Source of the DNA: Cladophialophora immunda
Lineage: Eukaryota; Ascomycota; Eurotiomycetes; Chaetothyriales; Herpotrichiellaceae
Direction: 5' to 3'
Length of the DNA: 64,000 bases
NCBI RefSeq assembly: GCF_000835495.1
Contig: NW_015622547.1
Coordinates: 3,906,001 to 3,970,000, forward strand
Within the stretch, counting starts at the first letter, position 1. Each line of letters begins with the position of its first letter. Under the pieces are notes generated by a model. That model made no database searches and had not been told where the DNA came from. It worked only from the letters and a program-made list of their open reading frames with translations. The position numbers and the translations under genes are program-made. Below, piece by piece: positions 43,960 through 55,766 of the stretch.

Positions 43960-44617
43960 GATTTCGATTCGCTCTTGTGGCTGGCGGTGTACGACGCGAC
44001 AGACCTTTCTTGCTTTGGGGACTCGAGATGCACCACTCTAGGCGAGAATTGCGTCTCACGGGAGAGTGTCCAGCTAGACAATGGCCTAGATCTCATGGAT
44101 TGTCGAATCTTCAAGACCCTCTCTACGCGGGGTAAATGTGATGGGCCCGACCCTGTGGTGGCAGTCGCTTCTTTTGTGCCGAAAGACCTGGCCACAGAAT
44201 TCCACAACGGTAACGAAGAGTTGAAAGAGCTCTGCCCTCCTCGCCTTGGAACGGCAGCAGAAATTAGACCTGAGATTGGAGCAACTGGACGACATATCGA
44301 GCATTCCAGGCCGGCGTCGAAGTCGGCGTTTCCAGCTGCAAGAATCCGCCGATCAACGGGATGGCCATGAGGAATTGCTTGCTGTGCACGACTCTGATCG
44401 GAATACCGGTCTAGGAGGTCCAGTGCAGGAGGCAGCGGAATCGGCTCCAAAGCAAAACAGGATTTCTAGGAAGATTGGGAGTCGAGATAGCACAATCTTT
44501 GGACTTCATCGGCGCGTTTTTGATGCAGGAGGCTATTGCATACCCACCAAGATGGATGTAAAGAGCACTTTGGCTCTCGCAGGAACAGCTGCTCTCGACT
44601 GCCAAAAGAAAACGTGA
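43960..44617 (+). pseudogene. Possible decayed protein-coding gene with a frameshift
   Basis: Two plus-strand frames look coding-like and appear to continue each other. Frame 1 runs from about 43960 and reaches a helical EFHNGNEELKEL segment near 44230. Frame 2 picks up at about 44240 with LALERQQKLDLRLEQLDDI, then an RRRSRRFQLQE patch, to a stop at 44617. A one-base shift near 44232-44242 would join them into one helical segment. I do not recognise the family. It may be a broken gene, a gene with an unseen short intron, or chance. Confidence 0.35.
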
Positions 44618-44851
44618 TCTGTCACTCATTCGGATTTAGAGGCGATAGACCGGTCTGTGAGTGGCTCACAGCACATCCCTTCCTGCACTCGGCACGTACT
44701 TTTGGTCACGTCGCTTTGTGCATGAGGAGGGGCAATTTAGCCTCTTTGGCACAACATTCTGCGTTCACTAAAGCCGAATGACTAAGGCCAATGGTGTTAG
44801 CTGTATGTGCAGACCGATCCTTCGCAGGACCCCGGATATCGGCTGTGAACT

Positions 44852-45130
44852 TTGGTGCATGGGCGGTCCGTGTACCCTGGTGGAGAGAGTCGTTGGCTTA
44901 GCCTTTTGCAAAAAGTCTCGAAGTCTACAGAGAATAATACCTCGGAGCACTGGTGCGACTCGTCTGACTCTCTCCGAACTGACTCGGATTCGACGTCACT
45001 CGCAGAGCAATCACAGGCATCGCAATTGGCCAATATCGGCGTGTCCTCGTTCTTCCCTAAGCAGAAAATCAGGTCAAGCAGTTGGCATTCGCAAGCCAGG
45101 AGGCTGAGCACCATTACGGAGAGTGAGTGA
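44852..45130 (+). other. Unassigned open frame with Ser-rich tail
   Basis: About 90 codons with a natural-looking Ser/Asp-rich composition and a basic end (FFPKQKIRSSSWHSQARRLS). No ATG context, splice partner or family is apparent. It could be the last exon of a decayed gene connected with the frames at 43960-44617. Confidence 0.25.
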
Positions 45131-48100
45131 GAGAGTTGACGAGCCTGGTAATTGTTGATTTGTAATATTCCGGGAACCATCTTGCGCGTGCCATTCTGCA
45201 CAATGGTCCATGGGAATGCCAAGTTGGGAATCTAGCGTGCAGAGCTTCGTCAAACGGGGCTCTCAACCAATTTCGAGAGGCGCCAATTTTAGAGATGCAG
45301 ACGTCGTGTGCTAGGGAAGGGGTGGTCATCCCACAGAGGTCTCCCCGTGGAACGACGGTTCGGAGCGCCTATCAAATAGCTGGTCCTTGGGGATTGACAT
45401 GAAACAATTGGTTGATGAAGATCGAGACGGAGTGGAAATCTCGAAATGTTTTGTTGACGTCGGAGACTGCAAAAAACGTGCCAGGGTACGTTAGGCTGGT
45501 TTCCAGCTCCCCGGTTGTGCCCTTAGTACGTAGGATATCAGCGCCGTTGGTGGCATCTCTACACTGGGTATAGAAGGGTTAGTCAGGCTGGATAATGAAT
45601 ATCCGACATTGCGTTTGAGGCGAAATTTGGCAAATAGTTTTGCCTATAACCCGAAAGTCTATTATCTAACGAGGTCGGAACTGGGGGACAGAGGTGAGGG
45701 CGAGAGGCAGGTTTCGTGGTTGCTCGTTGTTGGTGCTATTCCGAGGTCTGGTGGGCTCGAAAATCGACCGGGATTCTCCAGAGCAAAGAACTCCAGAATG
45801 GGGTTAGTGGACGACGGGAACACAGTTGCAATGGGCGGGATTAGTTGACTGGATCCCTTCAAGCCAGTGCCTGTCGAATGTGCGTGGTTGGAAAAATCGG
45901 CCCCCTCGTGGCAAGCCAGGGAGTTCAACTCACCAGATGTTGGGCTGTCAGGCATGGAGCAAGCGGGAGGCAGATAGTGCTTATGTCGAATAAAGTGCTG
46001 ACCAGTGCTATACTTGGGATAGAATCCCAGCACCAGCAGGAGTGATTGGACCAGCACTCCGTATTCGTTCACCAGAAGAGAGTATAGCTCAGAGAGATCG
46101 ACGGTGCGGATCCGCAACACCAGTGGGAAAAAGCAGCAAGCAGTAACCAGCCTTTTTCTCCAAGGCCAGGTTCAGTTTTCTGGAAGTATGGAAAAGGAAG
46201 CCCAAGGAAGTTTGATGCAGGCGGATGATCCGGCGTCTGAAGAGTTTTGCGATTACTCCGCTTGCCTTATGCTCGTAAGCCTTCCGAGTTACGAGGTATG
46301 AGCGCGCCGACCAGTGGGACCTGAGCAGGCTGTAATACTTGTGACCAGCCCATACAGACCTCGGTGAGCACAAGGCTAAAGAACGATCTTAGAGGTTGGT
46401 TCCCCGTCGGTTGAAGGAGGTTGGACCTAACCGAACATGGGTTTTGACCTTGCATGTAGCCTGGCTGCCCTAGCCTATCGCTGACCGACTCGTGTTTCGT
46501 GAAACTGATGCTTGCCCAGGGATAATTGTCATGACGACGTGGCAACGAGCCCTACCTGCTGTTTGTCTTTTCTTACCGTCTGAGACGTTGGCCGGACATG
46601 ACAAAGGTGTTGGATTGTACAGAGTATTGTCTGATGACAAAGGGCCGAAAGGTCATCAATAATCAACCACATTCAGTCTCGAGTTCGTCGTTGGCAGTAA
46701 GTAGTGCCTCAGATCTCAACAGCAAGTCGACAGAGGACGTTTTTGATTCATGAGCAGCAGCCTCGGTGGTGATCGCAATCGGCGCCGTGGGATGATCGGT
46801 CCGTGTCAAAGCCGTTGACAGCGCCCCAAATCGCAGATGGTTGGTTCGTTCAGGGTTCAATGGGCTGATGGTTAGCGTTTGGAGAAAGAAGAAACTCTCG
46901 TTAGGCTTGGATTCACGCCCTGTAGCTTGTAGCCTGTGGCCTGTAGCCTGTAGCCTGTAGCGCACCACCTTCCCTTTGTTGACGTAGTTGTGATTTGATA
47001 ATAGTGTTGGAGAGAGTTAAGACAGAGTTAGCAAAGGGTTGATCAAAAGGTGTGCCAGAGTTGTTGTTTCTTTGAGGTACACGAGGTACCTTCCTGCTTA
47101 ACGGTCTCCTAAAGACATTGTTCATAGGGAGGACGCCTTCGAGTAACCAGCACGCAGTACATAGTCAACTAGACAAGTACCAGTAAGGCTTCTCTCTTTA
47201 AGCCCCCTTCTCAGTAAGAAAACTTGCTCAATCCAAGCTGCTCTGCTCGTTGCCATTGGCACATTCCCCATGCCCGCTAATGCACCGCATGTCATTGAAC
47301 CCGATCTATCCCCTGCTCTAATGCCCCCCCTCTGCCCTGGTTATCCCCGTAATCACTCTACTAATGGTTCTAGTGCTCCCTTACATTCCCATGTCCCTAT
47401 TGATCAGCCCGAGGCTTGTCAAAGCGGCAGGTGAATTGCCCCAAAACCCAGTCCAACGCGTCTAGCGTCCAAGCTCCTCTGACCTTGACGCTTTGGGGAG
47501 GTGTGTTGCTCGGCGCTGGGCGCATCTTGCGACACGGCTCGGGCTTCCCTCAGATCCTGATCATCATCCCTGCTCACCTGCTTCCTCGTTGCCCCCCTGC
47601 TGGTGGACTTGTGGGCTGGTGCCCGGCCGGAAGGTTGCGTGTTCGCTGTGGCTTCGGCTATGTCGACGCAGCTCCAGCATTGGATGCTTCCCCGTTTTGA
47701 CTGGTCCATCACCTTCTGCCCTTTCTAGTGTCCAGCAGCTACGAAGCGTTTTGGAGAGAGAGCGAGAGGCAGACCGAACTCGTCATCCCACCACAGCCCT
47801 GCGTCGTCCATCACCCACTAACCCCCGACCTACGACTAGCTATCCGTTCCCCTAAGCTTCCAACCCACCATTTCCACCCCCCTGGTCGCTCTGAACTCAT
47901 TTTCGAGAAAAATGTGGCATCCGCTTGCCATGTCTGCAGTTCCAGAAAGAGCAGTAACTCAGCATCAGATGGTACTTTCCCTTCCCAGCACAGGCCTTTG
48001 CTAGTATCATCCTAAGTGCTCATCCGCCATGCCGCAGAGTTTTTGACCCTTGTCTATCCAGACTCGTTTGGTCTGCTGCCCCGACAATCGCCCTCGCATG

Positions 48101-48360
48101 ACGCTAAGCCAGACCTTGCCTCCCATGCCCGCCCTCTGTATGAAAAAATATCCTAGCTCTCCAGACACCGGACAGGGGTGGCACTTTTGCTGACGGACCT
48201 CTCTCCAATTCTGATTCTGATCTCGTGAGGAGAAAGCCATTCAAAGTCCCTCATCGCCCTACGAGGCTTTGATCATGAACTCAACTTGATTCTTGGACCG
48301 TTTCTCTGCCCTCCAACTCTCACAAACCCCATCGAATTTCCTGTCCGTCTACATCCAAAC
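45131..48360. other. Gene-poor stretch, 3.2 kb, upstream of the Zn2Cys6 gene
   Basis: More AT-rich between 45.3 and 47.3 kb than the gene-dense part. Holds the 7-bp minisatellite at 46921-46961 and, after 47.2 kb, long C/T-rich sequence that fits a long promoter and 5'UTR of the regulator gene. No supported gene. A short CHVCSSRK peptide near 47925-47950 only superficially resembles a zinc cluster. Confidence 0.45.
46921..46961. repeat. 7-bp minisatellite, about 6 copies
   Basis: TGTAGCC repeated 5.9 times with two variant units (TGTAGCT first, TGTGGCC third). It is non-coding as far as can be seen. Confidence 0.9.
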
Positions 48361-51056
48361 ATGCCTACCGAAGTCGAGCAAAAACCAAAATCCAAACACC
48401 GCAAGTCCACGTGCGCTGGCTGCCGTAGAAGAAAGGTATTGATCGTCCACCTCCCCCTTGGTCAATCTCCAGCCCGTCAAGGGAGCGGACAATTGCTGTT
48501 TCTCCGGAAGCATTTCGCATGAGTCGCTAACTTGTGAAAAGTCGAAATGCGACGGGAAAACACCCAAATGCACCACGTGAGTTGCTCCAAGACCATAGTG
48601 CATCACATCGATCAATCATTCTGATACACTTTGCAGGTGTATCGCATACAAGGACGACTGTCACTACGACAAGCCGCCCTCACTCGCATACGTGCGATCG
48701 TTAGAGGAGGAAATCCAGGAACTAAAAGCGCAACTGCGACAAGCCAAGACCCAAGTTTGGCTAAGTAGGGTACGAAATAGCCTCTCTGTTGTCTTCTGCT
48801 ACCAGGGGTATCTGACGGATGGGGCCAGGCCGGGTCTCACGATGACAAGAAGCTCCCCTCAGCATCACCCGCCAGCGAAACAGCCGGATCTCAAAGTTCA
48901 GGTCAAGCTCTGGCACATCGAAATCGACATGTCAAGTGGGAAGCCGACATTAGCGTGGACGACACCGGAAGTGTAACATTCCACAACTCAACATCTCCCA
49001 TCCATGAGCCACCCTCAAGTCAGCGCCATCACCCGCCGATAACAGCCCATCTCAATTACAGCGGGAATCTTCACGAAGACCAGCGTGTGAAGCGCGATCT
49101 GATTCTAAATGCTACTCACCAGAGACAGATTGAACCTTTCGCAATCGCAAATGGCGCCGCAAAGACAAATGTCCCCAAGGAAATTTCACATGAATTGCTC
49201 AAGTACCATTGGTGCTGGCAACATCCTTTGTTTCTGTTTGTGTACAGGCCGGCATTTACGAGAGGAATGGCAATGGTGGATCTAAATACTCCAGGTGCTC
49301 AAGATCCACCGTACTTTTCAGAATCCCTGCTGAAGGTATGGCGAAAACCTCTCGACGACTTGGTTCGGGCGAATTAATGATGGGATTTTAGGTCATACAC
49401 GCTCATTGTGCCAGATTTCTGAATCACGACGTCTACCAGGACCAATATCACAGTGTACTGAGCCAGCACAGCCCCATGGGAAGCTCGATGAGCGCCGGAG
49501 AGTTCATGCAAAAAATGACAGACGAAGCGCGATTCGGTTTGGGCATGGACATGCTGAGGAACAGCTCTATTCCAACCATTCAGGCCCTCCTGCAACAGTC
49601 CGCCAGAGAAGTCATGTTTGGGAGATCTTCGCAAGCATGGACATTCTCAGGTGTGGCGTTTCGCATGGCCTTGGACATGGGCATTCATCTCCCCAGCGAT
49701 AAACTTCAGGCATTCGTGAAAAGCCTGACACCGGAAGACATCGAAATTCGAAAGCGGTTGTTCTGGAGTTGCTACACCTGGGATAAAATTCTGTCGCTGT
49801 ATCTTGGGCGGATGCCCGGTTTCACCCCAGCGACCGAGGAAATTCCCCTCACATTCATGGACGACTACAGTGATAGTGATCTCTGGGCCCCGTACTACGG
49901 AGAGACGCCCACGCCTGAGCTCGCGAATGCCCCCAATTACCCCCCTTGTCCTGGCTATGTGGTCTCATGCTTCCGGCAGCTGTGCAAGATTTGCGTCATT
50001 CTCAACGATCTGATGCACAGCATCTATTCCTCTGAGGCGGCCGCTCGTCGTGAGATGGAAGAGGAAGATCATTCAGCAGAGGCCAAGGCAGCTAGCGAAG
50101 CACCTTTTGTGAGAATTTCGCGCGATCTACGGGACTGGCTTATCTCTTTGCCTCCTCATCTACGAATCAACCCCGACCAAATGCCATCTCTAGCACCGCC
50201 AGTGCATATCATGTCACTGAATCTGCTTTACCATACCACGGTGATCCTTCTACACCGCCCGGTTGTGCTTGGTGCACGAGACATGAGCGCACCAGGACCC
50301 GCGCGCTCATGGCAAATGTGCATCCAAGCAACAGGTGCTATCCATGATTTGATCATGCTGCAAGCAAATACTTTCGGTCTTAATCACGTCTCCTACCTCA
50401 ATGCCTACAGCGTTTACATTGCCGCAACAATCGCCGTCCTGCGTTTTGAAAGAGAATACCAACCGGGCGAGGATCCCACGGTAGCAGCACAGAAGAATGG
50501 ATTGAGCTTCCTCTTGGAGGTCTTGCAAAAGACCTCAAGTACCATGCCCGCTTTGGAGCGCAGCAACGCCATCATCCGAAAGAGAATGAAGGCCGCCTTG
50601 GATCGCCAGAAGGCCCAGCAAAGTCAGGTTAGGAGGACTTATTCGAATGGATCAACCCCGCCCAACGCTAAATTCAGTATTCCAACCCCGACGAGTCATC
50701 AAATGGATCTCGCGCAGCCGACTGCATTCCAAGCACTTTCAAATCCGGCTTTGGTGCATGGAGCCTACTCACAACCTGACACACCCGGCTCTTTCGTCGC
50801 GCCCATGCAATGGCAATCAGGGATGAGAAGCAGCCTCTACTCCGAACCCGCTCACGGATCGGAAGACTTCTTGCCAGCTTTTCCTGGACAACAGTTTCCG
50901 GTAGGCTCTGAGCACAGCTTTGGCAGCAACGAAGTCGACCCTCATGCAAGGACTGCACTGTTAGGTTACAATCTCGATCCACATCCCAGGTTGAGTACGG
51001 GAGATATTGATTGGAATTTTATGGACACTTTTGAAGGCCAGTCAGTCCATATGTGA
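48361..51056 (+). CDS. Zn2Cys6 transcription factor with fungal-specific TF domain
   Basis: Five exons: 48361-48435, 48542-48576, 48637-48769, 48829-49335 and 49392-51056, 804 residues. The zinc cluster is perfect (Cys 18, 21, 28, 35, 38, 45; spacing C-x2-C-x6-C-x6-C-x2-C-x6-C) but is spread over three exons, the middle one only 35 nt. A linker and a coiled-coil dimerisation helix follow (SLEEEIQELKAQLRQ). The middle-homology domain (PF04082-like) runs from about residue 220, with ELLKYHWCWQHPLFLFVYRPAFTR, GRSSQAWTFSGVAFRMALDMGIH and KRLFWSCYTWDKILSLYLGR. The C-terminus is Gln/Pro/Ser-rich. The overall pattern is close to regulators labelled NirA/nit-4-like. The target pathway is unknown. The exon 3 donor (GTACGA) is the least certain junction. 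Confidence 0.88.
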
Positions 51057-52695
51057 CTAGCCGGTCAACATCAAAGGATCCAATACGAGTTCTCAACAGA
51101 TTTTTACGCAGAATGGACAGATTATTGAGGGAGGCAAAGCTTTTGGCGTCGTTATTTCGACAATTCTTCCAGCGAACACACTTTGTGCAGACAATTCGGC
51201 TGCTCCCCCATTACGCATATTGGGCAACGACAGGCGACGATGAAACGACAGTTTGGATTTTTGAGCCTTTACGAGCAGTTCTTTTTGGCGGGTTCTAGAC
51301 AGTTGCTGGGAAAAGCTTGGGAAGGACATGGTGAGAGGGAAAAAGTCTATTGCTATCCCTGTGACTATTCAAGAATCCGTCTACAGTTCACGCAGCGGGA
51401 GGGAAGGGTTGCAATTTGCGAGGGGCATCGCATCATGAAGGCTTCGTTTGGAATGGGAATTTTGCTCAGCATTGACACGGTCGTTTCTCTTATGATGCCC
51501 CGGGACTGATTCCAACCACGTTCAGTTGTTGTTTTTGTTCACACGCAGTACATACATAGATTCCGTTAATTGTTCAAGTCTTTGCGCTTCCTGAAAGTTG
51601 AGGCATAGCGACAGGAGCTGAGCAGCAAACTACACGTGATGGCCTGCTGTTCTATCTTCCCATTTCTTCCATCTCATCCGTTCTCCCTCGATCCAACCGC
51701 TATCCTCAGTCCCTCCCCTCGAATCCGAAAACTGTGAGAGAGAGGGAGGGAGAGCAAAAAATAGAAACCGTGAGAAACGCGTCACCTATTCCCCTGCATG
51801 CTGAAACTTTGTCATTCCCAGAGCCTTGCATTGCTGCATGTGCATCCTCCGCTCCCTGTCGTCCGTCCACCTCTCGCTTGCATACAGGAATCGTGGTGGC
51901 CAAGAGGAGGGTCTGCCTCATCGCGTGGTTTGTCGTGGAAATTGAGTGCGAATGTGTAGAGTTCTAATTTTAGGACCCCCTCCACTGGATACGAGGTCGA
52001 GATAGACACGCACACACGCATGCACGCCCGGCGCTCGGTCTCTTATCCGATCTGGTCGTGGTACGGTCGAGCCTATGCTGACCAGGGTCTGCGTTCCTAA
52101 TCAAACACGAGAGCTCCTTTACAAGTGTGGAGCCACCTTTGTGGATGTGGAGGAAAGGGTTGGGAAAGGAAAGGCTCAAGGGGTGCAGATAGGGAAATAT
52201 AGCGCGCTGCAATGGTTGTGCATCCTGTCGGCAATGACCCTGGTTCACATGGGCGCAGTGGGGATCTTCTCCGACCGTTCAGCCTCGTCAGGCAAGGCTT
52301 GCGTTAGCAGCAGGAATCGCTGAGAGCGGGTTGACGAGCGGCCAGCTGCGGGAGGGGCTCACCTTGCATTAGAACGTGCAGGGCAAGGTTTACGATCGTG
52401 TGGCGATTTTGCACGATGGCGCTGGATGATGCCTTGGGCTGCACTCTTTTTCGCCACCGGTGCACAAGTGGAGTACGGGACTACTTGTACGTTACAAGCT
52501 ACCAGACGAGGGCTGATATGGAAAGAGATTGCAGGAGGTGTGAGATGCCCTTTCATTCCCGTCGGGAAGACTAGAAAGACGGAAGAAAAAGGAATTCCCC
52601 GAACTCAGCCACGAGGAGACGACGTACGCAGAAGAGCGTGAATGGGGCTCTATCAGCATTCCGATGATAGGTAAGCAAGCATCATTACTCTGTCT
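51057..52695. other. Intergenic, 1.6 kb
   Basis: 3' flank of the regulator gene. Short frames only, with low-complexity GA and CT stretches. No supported gene. Confidence 0.45.
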
Positions 52696-52779
52696 GACAG
52701 AATGGCCGAAGGGGTAAAGGCGATATCTACGTTTCTAGTATTTCATTGGCGTAGGACCGTTCGACGAGGTCCAAGAAAA
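52696..52779 (+). pseudogene. Decayed class II tRNA-like sequence (Ser/Leu type)
   Basis: The 5' half (52696-52722) reads like a class II tRNA: a 7-nt acceptor strand, then TGGCCGAAGGGGTAAAGGC with a GCC/GGC D-stem and near-consensus A box. At 52754-52772, GGACC and GGTCC form a T-stem around a GTTCGAC loop, at about the right distance. The anticodon stem is imperfect (ATA-T-CTA against TAGTAT), and the expected 3' acceptor strand (TTCTGTC) is absent. I therefore call it a tRNA-derived pseudogene, not a working tRNA. Confidence 0.35.
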
Positions 52780-52854
52780 AGGCTGCTAGAAGAAGTGATG
52801 GAAGAAGGTAAACAGTCACGCTAACCCATGCATGAACTCGCTAACAAGGCTTTA

Positions 52855-52869
52855 GGGGGGGGGGGGGGG
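52855..52869 (+). repeat. Poly-G tract (15 G)
   Basis: Fifteen consecutive G on the plus strand. Length in the assembly is unreliable for such runs. Confidence 0.9.
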
Positions 52870-53132
52870 ATGAGGGATAGAGCGGCGCGATATATTCATG
52901 CATATTCGTGCCGTCCACCTATATATGGCAGCCTTTGTGGGACGTTAGACGGTAGCCCACCTCTGTCACCGGTGGTGCGTTCCAGCACACTGGCACATAT
53001 CATGATTGGTTGGGCCAGCCCTTTTGCCGTGTTGCCTTACCGTTCCGCGTGGGTTGAACCCTGGCTAGTAGCTCCATGCAATGCACAATGCAAAATGCAG
53101 AGGCATAACGCGATTCGAACGGCAGGTCATGT

Positions 53133-53146
53133 GGGGGGGGGGGGGG
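53133..53146 (+). repeat. Poly-G tract (14 G)
   Basis: Fourteen consecutive G, followed by further GGG-rich sequence to about 53190, which could form G-quadruplexes. Confidence 0.9.
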
Positions 53147-55257
53147 AAGGGAAGACGGAAAAGGGGGGAAGGCAAGGGACCGGGGGGAAACAGGAATTCG
53201 ACGCACGAAGTACAAACAGACCTCGGTAAGCGTTTATTAGGCAGAGGGAATGGGAGGTGTATTCTTTTATTATTAGCAACAAAAAGCCATAAGCAGGGGT
53301 GGATATGGATGTGGATGGGGGAGGCTTGCAGGCTGGATTGCTCGCGGCCATTGTCCGGACCAAAGGGGCTGCACTGGTCGTTGGGGAGAGAGAGAGGTGG
53401 AATGGAGGCTCCAGTTTCGGGAGTGGTGACGATGACTGCCTACGACTGTGATGATGGATAGAGGAGGAGTGTTCGTGTGAATGTTTTCCCTATTTAGATA
53501 CATACCGACTTGAAGCGAGGCAGGACGGCAATAATGGCTGACGACAATAATGGCTCACGAATACGAACCGAATGACGGGAGATTTTTGTTCGAGAACGAA
53601 GGAGCGTCAGGGCGAAAGGCCTCGACTCACCCTCAACCACTCCAGTACATACGAGCACAATAACTAAACACCCTGTAAGTGAGGGTAGGGTACTCCGTAA
53701 TTGTCGCAGCCTCGTTGGCTAGGGGATATCTCGTATTGGATGCCGCCACGGCCATGACAGTTGACACCTTACCGTACTTGGGGAGCCAATCCCCGTGCCG
53801 ACCCATTGCGGGCATGACGTCTACTTGTAGGTAATATTGTAAGGGCCGCTGCTCTCTCCTCTTTTTCCCTGCTATCGGATCGGGAAATCCAAGGCAAGGC
53901 CATCCGAGGTCCAGGGTCATGGGTGGAGGGTCAGATTTAGTGTGAGATCCCAGTCCCCCCTGCGTTGGAAGCGGTTTAGCTCCCAAGAACATAGACCTAC
54001 CTATCAAATAGAGGTGGGGTGGGGTAAAAAGGAAAATGCTATATTTGGGTGGTTTGGATCGTTATTCCAAATGGCTGGTCTTCCCGATGCGGAAGGTGCG
54101 AATAGGTACTTACCTAGTACTCCGTACTTGGCGCACTGCGTCTGTGGTGTGCATTCCTCCCCTCCCCTTTTGTAATTTATCCTGGAACCGTTGGGCCACG
54201 TCTCTTCTTTCGGGGAACACGGGACCCTCTTCCCTTAGGTAGAGGCAGGGGGGAAGTAGGAAGATAGGTCAACGGGAGTTGAAATGGACAGGCAAGCTAC
54301 GAGTAGGTACATAACGTAGCTAGCTTGGCCGGGGATATGCATGCCACTTTCGACTCCACGGCAGGGAGGATGCCAGGCGGGAAATAGGAGGGAAGGCAAG
54401 GGGCGGAGACCCGCTTCAACGGGTGGCAGGATAGTCAACAACGAAACCGTGGATGGCCGGCAGGTGTTTTCGCTGGAAGATGACCAGTTTACGCGTCCTC
54501 AATCAACCTGGGTGCAATCAAAGCCAGTAGGATAGGGAATTTTCATAGAGGAGAATGGGGGCCCCACGACTCGAAAGAGGACATGTTACTCTTGCTCAAT
54601 GCGGAATAGAATACGGGGTCCTGTCATTGGGATCAATCGCTGAAACGCAAGTTTGACGCACGGACGGGATTCCCCACGGTGGAGACCAAGTTCGAGCAAC
54701 CTCTTAAGCAGGTAGAGTGAGCGGACCAGGGGTGGGAGGGGGAGTTCAACAAACGGGGCATTCTCTGGCCAAGGACGGAGACGCTACTCGTTACAGGCAG
54801 CTAGGTATTACAACCAGGCCAGGTTAAAGGGGGCCAAAGAATACGTAGTTCGGGGACTCGTAGGATCGAGCCTTTTCGTGTGGGATTTGCTTTGGTTGGG
54901 GGAGCCCGAGGTTTTATTTTTATCACCGCTGTGCGCGTGAGGTCAGATGTGGTAAGCGTGTAGAGAGGATCGGGGACCAGGCCCCGCCTTATGCAGGGTA
55001 TGAAAGTGATGGAAACGTTTGGGGTCGATGAAATGATGTAGGCTAACTAGCGGAGGGAAAGGCCATGTTCGTGTCATGTCATGTCATGCCCGAGCCACTT
55101 CTGTGATTTTACTTTCCCACGGGTTCTGGTCGGGATTGGACTAATCCGAGTGGGAGGGAGTGGTGCAAATTGAGATTGAGGCCATGACAAAGATGCAGGG
55201 CCTCGAGGATGTGCCACCGAAGACGAGAAGACAGCGCTGCTGAAGGCATGGTCTGAG

Positions 55258-55570
55258 CTAGGCGGCCGTTTCGTAGACGAAACCCCGTGAGGAACTCGAC
55301 AACGTCAACAACTGTGCAATAGACTCCTCAATCAAGGGACCGTCGCTACTGCCCTGATACACACCCGAATGAAAGATACCACTGGACGTATATGCGGGAA
55401 GAATATGATAGCGTGCCTCTCACTTGAATGGTTCCCGGCGGTGACTGTCCAACTCGTTCTTAGCCAAATCTATTGTCGCCGCCGGCTTCATCAACTGAGA
55501 CCAGATGGCCTGCGTTAAATGAGGCTGCGTCGAACAAGTATAGGCGCAAGTCTGGAGAACACACCCAATT
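55258..55570 (-). mobile_element. Relic of a Tc1/mariner-superfamily (DDE) transposase
   Basis: On the minus strand, one frame (about 55570-55418) reads PDLRLYLF, then GHLVSVDEAGGDNRFG, an in-frame stop, and VGQSPPGTIQ. A second frame (55416-55258) continues with RYHILPAYTSSG, FHSGVYQGSSDGPLIEESIA and a stop. This order matches the catalytic core of fungal Tc1/mariner-type transposases: a VYVDESGCDKRxG block, GWSPxGxTP, RYxILPAYTxDGxxxSRVFQGSTDG, with the conserved Asp of the DES/DEA motif. The copy has at least one stop and one frameshift and lacks both ends. I could not define terminal repeats, so only the coding relic is delimited. Confidence 0.7.
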
Positions 55571-55766
55571 CCAATCCCATCTGATCTGTGACTGGCACAT
55601 GTCGTCGTGAGATGATTGAGACTAGCGATGGTGAGGTCGTCGGAAGCTTTCTGCGCCGTCATGCACACAGGGCCACCACGTTTTGTATTTCTCTCTCGCT
55701 TGTACTATCAACGTCCACATCACCCTCTCCCCAACCCTTGATCAGATCTCTCCATGTGGATCCAAG

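Larger units (their letters stand above)
52780..55257. other. Gene-poor, G-rich stretch, 2.5 kb
   Basis: Contains two long poly-G tracts and generally purine-rich plus strand, with short frames only. No gene or RNA supported. Confidence 0.45.

Noticed and set aside
43941..44450. 169-codon minus-strand frame
   Set aside because: Opposite to the more natural-looking plus-strand frames; composition is typical of an antisense shadow.
47925..47955. CHVCSSRK peptide resembling the start of a zinc cluster
   Set aside because: No further cysteines with correct spacing in any frame; lies in the long leader of the true Zn2Cys6 gene.
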